In this document: positions 1 to 7,633 of the stretch, piece after piece | Layout of the letters: each line of letters begins with the position of its first letter | How positions within the stretch are numbered: the stretch's first letter is position 1 | Notes under the pieces: generated by a model | What the model was told of the DNA's origin: nothing | The model's database searches: none | Seen by the model: the letters and a program-made list of their open reading frames with translations, nothing else | Source of the DNA: Gammaproteobacteria bacterium | GTDB lineage: Bacteria > Pseudomonadota > Gammaproteobacteria > J044 | Assembly: GCA_026995955.1 (NCBI GenBank) | Contig: JALWNJ010000237.1 | Coordinates: forward strand, 1 to 14,539 | Direction of reading: 5' to 3' | Length of the DNA stretch: 14,539 nt | Position numbers and translations under genes: made by a program

Positions 1-377
1 CCCTCGATGACCTGCTGCCCCACCTCCGGCGGCAGCCTGTCGATGGGCCAGGCGAAGATGGCGATGGCCATCAGCGGCCGCCCGCCCATGGCATAGATGT
101 CGCTGATGGCATTGGTGGCGGCGATCTGCCCGAAGCGGAAGGGGTCGTCCACGATGGGCATGAAGAAATCGGTGGTGGACAGCACCGCCATACCGTTGCC
201 GAGATCGAAGGCCGCCGCATCGTCGCGCGTATGGTTGCCCACCAGCAGCGCCTCCGGCACCGCCTGCGCGACGCTGCCGCGCAGCATCTCCTCCAGCAGC
301 GCCGGCGAGATCTTGCAGCCGCAACCGGCGCCGTGGGAGTACTCGGTAAGGCGGATGGTTTCTATGGGCGGTTTCAT
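1..377 (-). CDS. selD: Selenide, water dikinase (selenophosphate synthetase), 5' part only
   Basis: SelD makes selenophosphate from selenide and ATP; this is the selenium donor for selenocysteine tRNA and for 2-selenouridine in tRNA. Translating the reverse strand from the ATG at 377-375 gives a protein beginning [18 protein letters not shown], followed by the signature CGCK. By comparison with E. coli SelD, Cys19 here matches catalytic Cys17, Lys22 matches Lys20 and Asp53 matches Asp51. The nucleotide-binding stretch with [13 protein letters not shown] and [11 protein letters not shown] follows at about residues 64-100. The catalytic position is an ordinary cysteine codon (TGC), not a UGA selenocysteine codon. 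Only about 125 of the usual 345 or so residues are present; the rest lies beyond the left edge. It is transcribed away from the tetR operon. The partner gene (selA or selU/mnmH) is not in the window. Confidence 0.95.
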   Translation of the reverse strand, partial: MKPPIETIRLTEYSHGAGCGCKISPALLEEMLRGSVAQAVPEALLVGNHTRDDAAAFDLGNGMAVLSTTDFFMPIVDDPFRFGQIAATNAISDIYAMGGRPLMAIAIFAWPIDRLPPEVGQQVIE

Positions 378-410
378 GAAACGGGCAGCGACCTGTTGAC
401 AGCAGATCCT

Positions 411-416
411 ATTGTA
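411..416 (-). promoter_or_regulatory. Possible -10 element for selD
   Basis: The reverse strand reads TACAAT here, five of six matches to the sigma-70 -10 consensus, about 34 bases upstream of the selD start codon. No convincing -35 hexamer lies at 16-18 bases, so the promoter would be weak or activator-dependent. The selD ribosome site is also poor: the nearest purine-rich run lies about 14 bases before the ATG. Confidence 0.3.
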
Positions 417-442
417 CCGCAGCCCGCTGCCCGGCCGGCGGA

Positions 443-471
443 TTGACATGACGCACCCTCATCCATAAGAT
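443..471 (+). promoter_or_regulatory. Sigma-70 promoter of the tetR-ABC exporter operon
   Basis: A perfect -35 hexamer TTGACA (443-448) is followed after exactly 17 bases by TAAGAT (466-471), four of six matches to the -10 consensus. Transcription would start near 478, giving a leader of about 27 bases before the tetR ATG. This is the strongest core promoter in the window, which suits a gene set held off by a repressor rather than one needing an activator. Confidence 0.7.
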
Positions 472-485
472 AGTAATTGATTACT
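472..485 (+). promoter_or_regulatory. Palindromic operator, probably for the adjacent TetR repressor
   Basis: AGTAAT-TG-ATTACT is an inverted repeat with perfect 6-base arms and a 2-base centre. It lies directly after the -10 hexamer and over the predicted transcription start, where a bound dimer would block RNA polymerase. TetR-family repressors usually bind such palindromes beside their own gene. A further TTACT-like copy (TTACTT at 485-490) follows and may extend the site. Assignment to this TetR is an inference from position. Confidence 0.55.
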
Positions 486-504
486 TACTTAATCGAGGTC
501 GCAC

Positions 505-1113
505 ATGACGCAACCATCCACCCGCCTGCCCGCCGCAGAGCGCCGCCTGCTCACCGTGGACACGGTCATCGATCTTGCCGCCGAAGAGAGCCCGGATCGC
601 ATCACCACCGAGCAGATCGCCCAGCGCATGGGCATCACCCAGGGCGCCCTGTTCCGCCACTTCCCGAGCAAGGAGGCCATCTGGGAGGCGGTCATGGGGC
701 AGGTCGCCGAACGACTGCTGGAACGGGTGGAGCGCGCAGCGCGCGAGGCCGGCAACATCGGCGATGCCCTGCAGGCCATGTTCATGGCCCATGTGCGCTT
801 CGTGGCCGAGCACCCCGGCGTGCCGCGCATCCTGTTCGGCGAACTGCAGCGACCCGAGATGACGCCGGCCCGGCATGTGGCACGCATGCTGGTGCGCCAT
901 TACGGCGAGCACCTGCAGGGCCTGATCCGCAAGGGCCAGGAACGCGGCGAGCTGGCCGCGGACATCGCGCCCCAAGCCGCTGCCGCACTGTTCATTGGCA
1001 CCATACAGGGCCTGGTGATGCAAACGCTGCTCGAGGGCGACACCCGTGCCCTCCTGCAACGCGCCCCAACTGCCTTTGCCCTCCTTCGCCGTTGCCTGGA
1101 GGCCCCCACATGA
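505..1113 (+). CDS. TetR/AcrR-family transcriptional regulator
   Basis: The 202-residue product has the TetR N-terminal DNA-binding domain. Helices start around residue 14, and the helix-turn-helix covers about residues 33-53 (ITTEQIAQRMGITQGALFRH), followed by the usual F-P-S-K-E-A at 53-58. The C-terminal 140 residues are alpha-helical and would form the ligand and dimer domain; the ligand cannot be read from sequence. The ATG at 505 has GAGGT at 495-499 as ribosome site. The gene is first in an operon with an ABC exporter, and its TGA overlaps the ATG of the adaptor gene (ATGA at 1110-1113). The expected role is a local repressor relieved by a substrate of the exporter. The palindrome at 472-485 is its likely operator. 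Confidence 0.9.
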   Translation: MTQPSTRLPAAERRLLTVDTVIDLAAEESPDRITTEQIAQRMGITQGALFRHFPSKEAIWEAVMGQVAERLLERVERAAREAGNIGDALQAMFMAHVRFVAEHPGVPRILFGELQRPEMTPARHVARMLVRHYGEHLQGLIRKGQERGELAADIAPQAAAALFIGTIQGLVMQTLLEGDTRALLQRAPTAFALLRRCLEAPT

Positions 1114-2261
1114 GACTACCCCAACCCACCCGCCGTCTGTTCGGGATGCTGCTGGTCCTGATCCCGCTGGCCGCCCTGTTCGTGCTCGTGGCGCTGCGTA
1201 CCGGGCCGCTGGCCCCGGTTCCGGTCACCGTCGCCACGGTGGAAGCGCAGCCGGTACAACCGGCCCGCTACGGCATCGGCACCGTGGAGGCGCGCTTTCG
1301 CCACCGCATTGGCCCCACCCTGCCCGGCCGGGTGAAGCGGGTGGTCGTCGATGTCGGCGACCGGGTACGCGCCGGCCAGTTGCTTGCCGAAATGGACGAA
1401 GTGGATCTCGAGGCCCGCATCCGGGCAGCCCGGGCCGCGGCGCAGGCCGCCGAGGCACGCCTGAAGGAAACCGAGGCCCGTGTCGCCTTTGCCGCCACCG
1501 AACTCCGGCGCTACGAGCGCATGCTGGCCAGCCAGTCCACGAGCGAGGAATCGGTGGCCAATCGCCGGCTGGAATACGAGATTGCCCGCGCGACCCGGCT
1601 GGCCGCGCGCAGGGAGCACGAACGCGCCCGGGCCGAGCACGATGCGCTGTTGGCGCAGCGCGACCATCTGCGCCTGTTGGCGCCGGTGAACGGACTGGTC
1701 GTCAGCCGTCTGGCCGAGGCTGGGGATACGCTGGTGTCCGGTCAGCCGGTGGTCGAAGTCATCGACCCGCAACAACTGTGGATCGAGGCCCGCTTCGACC
1801 AGACCCATGCCGGCGGTCTGGCGGCCGGACAGCCGGCCCGGATCGTGCTGCGCTCGCGCCCGGACGGGCCGTTGCCGGGCAAGGTCTTGCGCGTGGAGCC
1901 ACTGGCGGATTCCGTCACCGAGGAGCTGCGCGCGCGTATCGTGTTCGACAGGCCACCCTCGCCGCTGCCCCCGCTCGGCGAGCTGGCCGAGGTTACCGTC
2001 GCCCTGCCCCCACGGCCTGCCGCGCCCACCGTGCCGAACGCCGCCCTGCAGTACCAGGCCGGGCGCATCGGCGTATGGCGCCTCGAGTCCGGCAGACCGG
2101 TGTTCACCCCGGTCCGCACCGGCGCATCGGACCTGGAAGGCCGGGTACAGATCAAGGCAGGGCTGAAGGTCGGTGACCGCATCGTGGTCTACAGCCGTGC
2201 ACCATTGCACGAGGGCAGCAGCGTGCGCATCGTCGACCGCATCCCGGGGGTGCCCCGGTGA
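1110..2261 (+). CDS. HlyD-family periplasmic adaptor of an ABC exporter
   Basis: The 383-residue membrane fusion protein would link an inner-membrane ABC transporter to an outer-membrane channel. A short cytoplasmic N-terminus is followed by a membrane anchor at about residues 10-29. The first half of the lipoyl domain is at about 70-98 (GRVKRVVVDVGDRVRAGQLL), then an Ala/Arg/Glu-rich coiled coil at about 98-187, the second lipoyl half at 188-220 (LLAPVNGLVVSRLAEAGD), and a beta-barrel region. The start is the ATG at 1110, overlapping the tetR stop and preceded by TGGAGG at 1097-1102. The same frame is open upstream to 477, but that stretch lies antiphase under tetR and is not protein-like. 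The partners follow directly, which indicates a DevB/MacA-type adaptor. No outer-membrane channel gene lies in this operon. Confidence 0.9.
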   Translation: MRLPQPTRRLFGMLLVLIPLAALFVLVALRTGPLAPVPVTVATVEAQPVQPARYGIGTVEARFRHRIGPTLPGRVKRVVVDVGDRVRAGQLLAEMDEVDLEARIRAARAAAQAAEARLKETEARVAFAATELRRYERMLASQSTSEESVANRRLEYEIARATRLAARREHERARAEHDALLAQRDHLRLLAPVNGLVVSRLAEAGDTLVSGQPVVEVIDPQQLWIEARFDQTHAGGLAAGQPARIVLRSRPDGPLPGKVLRVEPLADSVTEELRARIVFDRPPSPLPPLGELAEVTVALPPRPAAPTVPNAALQYQAGRIGVWRLESGRPVFTPVRTGASDLEGRVQIKAGLKVGDRIVVYSRAPLHEGSSVRIVDRIPGVPR

Positions 2262-3451
2262 TCAGCCTTGCCGGACGCGACATCCTGCATGGCTGGGGCA
2301 AGTTCCTGTTCACCGGCCTCGGCCTGGGCCTGCTGATCGGCGTGACGCTGACCATGGCCGGGGTGTACCGGGGCATGCTGGACGACGGCCGCATGCAGCT
2401 CGACAACAGCGGCGCCGATCTCTGGGTGGTGCAGAAGGACACGCTCGGCCCGTATGCCGAACCCTCCTCGCTGCCCGACGACAGCTGGCGTCGGCTGCGT
2501 ACCCTGCCCGGCGTGGCCCAGGCAGCGGGCATCACCTACCTGACGATGCAGGTGCAGAACGGGAAACGCACGGTGCGCACCATGGTGGTGGGCATCGCCC
2601 CGTACGGCCCGGGCACGCCGGGTTGGCCACGCCATCTGGTGGCCGGGCGACACATCACCCGTGGGCATTACGAGGCAGTGGCCGATCTGGGCACCGGCTT
2701 CCGGATCGGCGACCGGGTACGGCTGCGCCGGCACGAGTACACGGTAGTGGGGCTGTCGCGGCGCACGGTATCTTCCAATGGCGACCCGATGCTGTTCATT
2801 CCGCTCTCCGATGCCCAGCAGGCGCAGTTCCTGAAGGACAACGACGCCATTCTGGAACAGCGCCGGCGCATCGCCGCCAATCCGGTCCTGGGGCGCCCGA
2901 CGGTGGTGGATGCCGCCATCGAGAGCCAGACCAGTCCGCATTCCGTCAATGCCGTACTCTTGCGCCTTGCACCCGGAGCCCGCAGCGAAGAGATCGTGCA
3001 GACCATCGGCCGCTGGCAACGCTTCACCGCCTACGACCGCGATGCCATGGGCGACATCCTGATCGGCAAGCTGATCGCCACCGCCTCGCGGCAGATCGGC
3101 ATGTTTCTCGTCATCCTGGCCTTCGTCAGCGCCGCCATCGTGGCCTTCATCATCTACACCATGACCATGGACAAGATCCGCGAGATCGCGGTGCTCAAAC
3201 TGATCGGCACGCGCAATCGCACCATTGCGGGGATGATCCTGCAGCAGGCACTGGCGCTGGGATTGATCGGGTTCGTCGTCGGGCGCATCAGTGCCGGCCT
3301 GGCCACTCCGCTGTTTCCCAAGTTCGTACTGCTGATTCCGCTCGACTCGTTCATCGGGTTCTTCGCCGTGATGGCGATCTGCACCGTGGCAAGCCTCGCC
3401 TCCATCCGGCTCGCACTGCGGGTCGATCCGGCCGAGGCCATCGGAGGCTGA
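2258..3451 (+). CDS. ABC exporter permease, FtsX/DevC-MacB type
   Basis: The 397-residue protein has the architecture of MacB/DevC/LolC-type permeases. A first membrane helix at about 15-37 is followed by a periplasmic domain of about 240 residues (ADLWVV near its start), then three helices at about 281-301, 326-347 and 365-385. Between helices two and three, REIAVLKLIGTRNRTI (about 308-323) is the conserved cytoplasmic coupling segment that contacts the ATPase. The end, RVDPAEAIGG, is the typical FtsX-family terminus. The start is a GTG at 2258 overlapping the adaptor stop (GTGA). These exporters act mechanically on substrates taken from the periplasm or outer leaflet (lipids, lipoproteins, peptides, drugs). 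The size and single-domain organisation are closest to DevC. The substrate is not identifiable. Confidence 0.88.
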   Translation: MISLAGRDILHGWGKFLFTGLGLGLLIGVTLTMAGVYRGMLDDGRMQLDNSGADLWVVQKDTLGPYAEPSSLPDDSWRRLRTLPGVAQAAGITYLTMQVQNGKRTVRTMVVGIAPYGPGTPGWPRHLVAGRHITRGHYEAVADLGTGFRIGDRVRLRRHEYTVVGLSRRTVSSNGDPMLFIPLSDAQQAQFLKDNDAILEQRRRIAANPVLGRPTVVDAAIESQTSPHSVNAVLLRLAPGARSEEIVQTIGRWQRFTAYDRDAMGDILIGKLIATASRQIGMFLVILAFVSAAIVAFIIYTMTMDKIREIAVLKLIGTRNRTIAGMILQQALALGLIGFVVGRISAGLATPLFPKFVLLIPLDSFIGFFAVMAICTVASLASIRLALRVDPAEAIGG

Positions 3452-3452
3452 C

Positions 3453-4169
3453 ATGAACAAAAAGGGCATCGTCATCCGCGGACTGCGCAAGCGCTACGGT
3501 GAGGGCGAAACGGCCGTCGAGGCGCTGCGTGGCGTCGACATGCAGGTAGCCCCGGGCGAGGTGGTCGGTCTCGTCGGCCCCTCCGGCTCCGGCAAGAGCA
3601 CCCTGCTCAAGTGCCTGGGGGCGGTCATCGATCCCACGGCCGGGTACATGGAACTGGATGGAGAGGTCATCTTCGACGATGGCTGGAAGGTGCGCGATCT
3701 GCGCGCCCTGCGCCGCGACCGCATCGGCTTCGTGTTCCAGGCGCCGTATCTCATCCCCTTTCTCGACATCGTCGACAATGTGGCCCTGCCGCGCATGCTG
3801 GCCGGGGTCCCCAATGCAGAGGCCCGTGAAACGGCCCGGGAGCTGCTGCAGGCGCTGGACATGACGCACCGCATCGGTGCCATGCCGGCGCAGCTCTCCG
3901 GCGGCGAACAGCAGCGCGTGGCCATTGCCCGCGGCCTGGTCAATCATCCGCCGGTCATCCTCGCCGACGAACCGACGGCACCGCTGGATACGGCGCGGGC
4001 GATGGCCGTGATGCGCATCCTGCAGGACATGGCGCGACGCTTCCACACCGCCGTCATCGTGGTCACGCACGACGAGAAGATCATCCCCACCTTCCGCCGC
4101 ATCTACCACATCCGCGACGGCGTCACCCATGAGGAGGCCGGCGAGGGTCGGCCACTGGACGCGAGCTGA
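3453..4169 (+). CDS. ABC exporter ATP-binding subunit (DevA/MacB-N/LolD type)
   Basis: This 238-residue nucleotide-binding protein powers the permease encoded just upstream. All core motifs are visible: Walker A GPSGSGKST (42-50), Q-loop Gln96 in GFVFQ, signature LSGGEQQRVAIARG (148-161), Walker B VILADE (168-173) and switch His206 in VVTHD. The D-loop reads APLD rather than the more common (S/A)ALD/NLD, a small departure next to the catalytic glutamate. The ATG at 3453 lies one base after the permease stop, with GGAGG at 3443-3447. It is the last gene of the operon, and its stop lies 9 bases from the stop of the convergent DUF3240 gene. Confidence 0.93.
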   Translation: MNKKGIVIRGLRKRYGEGETAVEALRGVDMQVAPGEVVGLVGPSGSGKSTLLKCLGAVIDPTAGYMELDGEVIFDDGWKVRDLRALRRDRIGFVFQAPYLIPFLDIVDNVALPRMLAGVPNAEARETARELLQALDMTHRIGAMPAQLSGGEQQRVAIARGLVNHPPVILADEPTAPLDTARAMAVMRILQDMARRFHTAVIVVTHDEKIIPTFRRIYHIRDGVTHEEAGEGRPLDAS

Positions 4170-4178
4170 CCGGGCGGC

Positions 4179-4526
4179 TCAGTCCTGGGCCTGGTCGGCA
4201 CCAGGCAGCACGCTGCCACCGATACAGCCCTGGCGCAGAATGGGCAGCACGCGGAAGAAGACCGCCCCGCGCGAGAGGCGGGCGTCGATTTCCTGCAACA
4301 ACGGATCCACGCCCGCGGCCGCCAACTCGACCTCGATGCGCACCTTGTTCTGGGCGCCGGCAACCTGTTCCTGCGCCGTCAGCCGCTCGTCCGGCTGACC
4401 ATGACCGCGAATGAAGGAGACGGTAAAGAACAGGCCACTGCCGTGTGCCAGCAACAGATCGGAAAGAATGCGCGCCTGCGGCCGGGCGACGATGAGTTGC
4501 AGCAGGACATCGGACGGGACACTCAT
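4179..4526 (-). CDS. DUF3240 / PII-like small protein at the end of the metal efflux operon
   Basis: The 115-residue protein has no signal peptide or membrane segment. It reads as a small alternating beta/alpha protein: strand DVLLQLIVA (about 6-14), helix, strand GLFFTVSFIRGHG (30-42), an exposed loop with LTAQEQVAG (49-57), strand KVRIEVEL (61-68), helix, and a final strand AVFFRVLPIL. The GHG...T.QEQV.G pattern fits the DUF3240 family as I remember it. The fold order resembles PII/CutA-like proteins, and one PII-like group (PII-NG) is known to be encoded beside heavy-metal RND pumps. Its start overlaps the czcA stop (ATGA at 4526-4523), with GGAG upstream, so it is made with the pump. The likely role is a cytosolic sensor or modulator of pump or metal status, which is an inference. 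Confidence 0.72.
   Translation of the reverse strand: MSVPSDVLLQLIVARPQARILSDLLLAHGSGLFFTVSFIRGHGQPDERLTAQEQVAGAQNKVRIEVELAAAGVDPLLQEIDARLSRGAVFFRVLPILRQGCIGGSVLPGADQAQD
4189..4206. other. GC-rich hairpin at the convergent operon ends
   Basis: GCCTGGT-CGGC-ACCAGGC forms a 7-base-pair stem with a 4-base loop. It lies inside the last codons of the DUF3240 gene and 20 bases after the stop of the ABC ATPase gene. No T-tract follows on either strand, so it is not a canonical Rho-independent terminator. It could pause polymerase or block 3' decay between the two convergent operons, or be chance in GC-rich code. Confidence 0.3.
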
Positions 4527-7500
4527 GATGACATCTCCGGGGATTCGGCCCCGTCAGCCCCGTTGCGTCGCCGTTCCTCCAGCCCGGCGACGAACCGAAA
4601 GCCGATGGGCAACAGCAAAAGGGTAAGCGGCGTCGAGGTAAACAGGCCGCCGATGACCACGATGGCCAGCGGACGCTGGATCTCGGAGCCCGGCCCGGTG
4701 GCCAGTGCCAGCGGTACCAGACCGAGGGCCGCGATGCTCGCCGTCATGAGTACCGGCCGCAACCGCCTGCGGGCACCCTCCACCACCACGCGATGCAAGG
4801 GCATGCCACGCGCCAGCAGTTGATTGAACAGCGTCACCATCACCACTCCGTTCAGCACCGCGATGCCCAGCAGGGCGATGAAGCCCACCGAGGCCGGCAC
4901 CGACAGGTACTCTCCGCTGAGCCACAGGGCCACGATACCGCCGATCATGGCCAGTGGCACATTGAGCAGGATGAGCAGGGCCTGCGGCACCGAACGGAAG
5001 GAAGCAAACAGGATGACGAAGATCATCAGCAGCGCCACCGGCACGACGATGGACAGCCGTTTCGCGGCGCGCTGCTGGTTCTCGAAGGTGCCGCCCCAGG
5101 AGAAGTGATAGCCAAGCGGCAAATCCAGCGCACGGGCACGCTGCTGCACTTCCTCGACAAAACCCACCAGATCACGGTCGCGGACATTGGCCACCACCAC
5201 GGCAAACCGCTTGCCCATCTCGCGCTTCACCAGTACCGGGCCGCTCACCCGTTCCACCCGTACCAGCTGGCGCAGCGTCACGCTGCCGCCTTCCGGCAAC
5301 GGCAACGGCACTTCCAGGTTAAGAAAGCGCGGCGAGTCCGCGCCCAGCTCCGGCGCCCCGCGGATGAGCAGCGGGATGCGCCGGATGTCGCGGTACACGG
5401 TGCCCACCCGCAACCCCTCGAGCTGGGCACGCAGCAGATCCGCGATCCGCTCGACACTCAGACCCATGCGGCCAATGGCATCGCGATCCGGTGTGATGCG
5501 CAGGTAGCGGGAGCCCTCGTTGACGGGGGTACGCACATCCGTGGCACCCGGCACCTGTTCGATCAGGGCCACCAGTTCCTTGGCCAGCCGGTTCAGCTCG
5601 GCCGGGTCGTCGCCAAAGATCTTTACTGCCAGATCACCGCGTGCGCCGGTCAGCATCTCGTCCACCCGCATCTGGATGGGTTGGGTGAAGGCATAGTTGA
5701 TGCCGGGGAAGTCCCGCTCCAGCACGGCACGCATGGCGGCCACCAGCCCGGCCTTGTCGGCCATGCGCCACGCTTCGCGCGGCTTGAGGACCATGAACAT
5801 GTCGGTGTCGTTGAGCCCCATCGGGTCCATGCCCAGTTCATCGGAACCCACGCGTCCGACCATGCTCACGATCTCCGGCACCTGATCCAGCAGGGCCCGC
5901 TGGATGCGCAGATCGAGCGCCACCGAGGCTTCCAGACTAATGGCCGGCGACTTTTCCACCTGCAGGATGACATTGCCCTCGTCCATCTGCGGCATGAAAC
6001 TCTTGCCCACCAGGGCGTAGATGCCAACCGCACCGGCCATGGCCAGCAACGCACCACCCACCGCCAGCCTCGGGCGCGCCAAAGCATGGTCGAGCAGGGG
6101 GACATAGCGCGCCTGCAGCCAGCGAACCAGCCTCGATTCCTCGTGCCGGACGCGCCCCAGCAGCATCGAGGCCAGTGCCGGAATGACGGTCAGCGACAGC
6201 AGTACCGCGCTGGCCAATGCGAAAACGATGGTCAGAGCCACCGGCCGGAACAGCTTGCCCTCCAATCCCTCCAGGCTGAGCAACGGCAGGAACACGATGA
6301 TGATGATGCCAATGCCCGAGATCACCGGCAGCGCCACCTCCTGGGTGGCGCGGTACACCAGGTGCAGGCGCGGCAGCCGGGAATCGCCGCGCTGCAGGTG
6401 GGTGACGATGTTCTCCACCACCACCACGGCCGCATCCACCAGCATGCCCAGGGCGATCACCAGCCCCCCCAGCGACATGAGGTTGGCCGTCATGCCATAG
6501 AGGCGCATCAGGATGCAGGTCAGCAGGATGGCGAGCGGCAGGATGAGCGCCACGGTGATGGCCGCGCGCAGATTGCCCAGGAAGGCCAGCAACAGCAGCA
6601 GCACCAGCACCACCGCCTCGATCAGGGCCCGATTCACTGTCCAGGTGGCACGGTTCACCAGCTCGCTGCGATCGTAGAACACCTGCAGGTGCATGCCCTC
6701 GGGAAGCGTGCGTTCCAGCGCATCCAGTCTTTCGCGCACGCCACGGATGACCTCTCGCGCATTGGCGCCCTTGAGCGCGATGACCAGCCCCTGCACCGCT
6801 TCGCCCTTGCCATCGCGTGTCACCGCCCCGTAGCGCGCCAGCGAGGCCACCTCGACCCGCGCCACATCGGCCACGCGTATGGGCACACCGTCACGCACCG
6901 CCACCACGGTACGACCGATGTCGTCCGTGCCTGAGTAGTTTCCGGTGGTGCGGACCAGCAGCACCTCCTCGCCCTCGGTAAGGCGGCCGGCGCCATCGTT
7001 GCGATTGTTGTCCTCAAGCGCAGCACGCAACTGCTCGAAATCGATGTCGTGGGCGGCCATGCGCGCCAGATCGGGACGCACCGCAAACACCCGCACGAAA
7101 CCGCCCAGCGCATTGACATCGGCCACGCCCGGCACCGACCTCAGGGCAGGGCGAATCACCCAGTCGAGCAGGTCGCGCTTCTCCATCAGGCTCAGCGCAT
7201 CGCCCTCGATGGTGAACATGAAGACATCACCGAGCGGCGTACTGATGGGAGCCAGCCCTCCAACCACGCCTTCCGGCAGCGTCACCTGCGCCAGTCTTTC
7301 GTTTACCTGCTGGCGGGCCCAGTAGATGTCGGTACCCTCGGCAAAGTCGATGGTGATGTCCGCGATGCCGTACTTGCCCATGGAACGCATCATGGTCTCG
7401 CCGGGGATGCCCAACAGCTCCATCTCGAGCGGCGCAATAACGCGGCTCTCGACCTCGGCGGGGGTCATGCCCGGGGCCTTGAAGATGAGCTTTACCTGGG

Positions 7501-7633
7501 TGGGCGATACATCAGGGAAGGCATCGACGGGCGTTTCCATCAGCGCCCGATACCCGGCGCCAAGGATGCCGAACACCAGCATCAGCACCAACAGGCGCTG
7601 AGCCAGAAAGAACTGGATCCAGCGATCGATCAT
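4523..7633 (-). CDS. czcA: Heavy-metal efflux RND permease, CzcA/CusA family
   Basis: The 1036-residue protein is a full-length heavy-metal RND antiporter subunit, which uses proton influx to drive metal ions out through a CzcCBA tripartite complex. A first membrane helix (about 12-30) is followed by the PVDAFPDVSPTQVKL segment typical of HME pumps. A large periplasmic domain, a helix block (about 335-490), a second periplasmic domain (about 545-850) and a final helix block follow. TM4 reads IALGMLVDAAVVVVEN with Asp400 and Glu407. The first acidic residue of CzcA's DFG motif is Ala394 here, as in CusA. The three CusA copper-ligand methionines appear to be replaced (Gln558, Asp609, Glu659), which points to a divalent ion rather than Cu(I)/Ag(I). 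The start overlaps the czcB stop (ATGA). I cannot assign Zn, Co, Cd or Ni specifically. Confidence 0.92.
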   Translation of the reverse strand: MIDRWIQFFLAQRLLVLMLVFGILGAGYRALMETPVDAFPDVSPTQVKLIFKAPGMTPAEVESRVIAPLEMELLGIPGETMMRSMGKYGIADITIDFAEGTDIYWARQQVNERLAQVTLPEGVVGGLAPISTPLGDVFMFTIEGDALSLMEKRDLLDWVIRPALRSVPGVADVNALGGFVRVFAVRPDLARMAAHDIDFEQLRAALEDNNRNDGAGRLTEGEEVLLVRTTGNYSGTDDIGRTVVAVRDGVPIRVADVARVEVASLARYGAVTRDGKGEAVQGLVIALKGANAREVIRGVRERLDALERTLPEGMHLQVFYDRSELVNRATWTVNRALIEAVVLVLLLLLAFLGNLRAAITVALILPLAILLTCILMRLYGMTANLMSLGGLVIALGMLVDAAVVVVENIVTHLQRGDSRLPRLHLVYRATQEVALPVISGIGIIIIVFLPLLSLEGLEGKLFRPVALTIVFALASAVLLSLTVIPALASMLLGRVRHEESRLVRWLQARYVPLLDHALARPRLAVGGALLAMAGAVGIYALVGKSFMPQMDEGNVILQVEKSPAISLEASVALDLRIQRALLDQVPEIVSMVGRVGSDELGMDPMGLNDTDMFMVLKPREAWRMADKAGLVAAMRAVLERDFPGINYAFTQPIQMRVDEMLTGARGDLAVKIFGDDPAELNRLAKELVALIEQVPGATDVRTPVNEGSRYLRITPDRDAIGRMGLSVERIADLLRAQLEGLRVGTVYRDIRRIPLLIRGAPELGADSPRFLNLEVPLPLPEGGSVTLRQLVRVERVSGPVLVKREMGKRFAVVVANVRDRDLVGFVEEVQQRARALDLPLGYHFSWGGTFENQQRAAKRLSIVVPVALLMIFVILFASFRSVPQALLILLNVPLAMIGGIVALWLSGEYLSVPASVGFIALLGIAVLNGVVMVTLFNQLLARGMPLHRVVVEGARRRLRPVLMTASIAALGLVPLALATGPGSEIQRPLAIVVIGGLFTSTPLTLLLLPIGFRFVAGLEERRRNGADGAESPEMSS

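Noticed and set aside
398..416. A second TTGACA (398-403) upstream of tetR as an alternative promoter
   Set aside because: No -10-like hexamer lies 16-18 bases downstream on the plus strand; the pair at 443-471 is far better placed.
477..1109. Open frame upstream of and in phase with the HlyD adaptor, which would give a 594-residue fusion protein
   Set aside because: The stretch overlaps tetR in another frame, reads as an Arg/Pro/His-rich shadow translation and starts before the tetR ribosome site. The ATG at 1110 with TGGAGG and a membrane anchor is the natural start.
4793..6934. A 713-codon open frame on the plus strand, antisense to czcA
   Set aside because: It is Gln/His-rich shadow translation of a GC-rich gene, with no domain or ribosome site. 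The opposite strand encodes a complete, motif-bearing RND pump.
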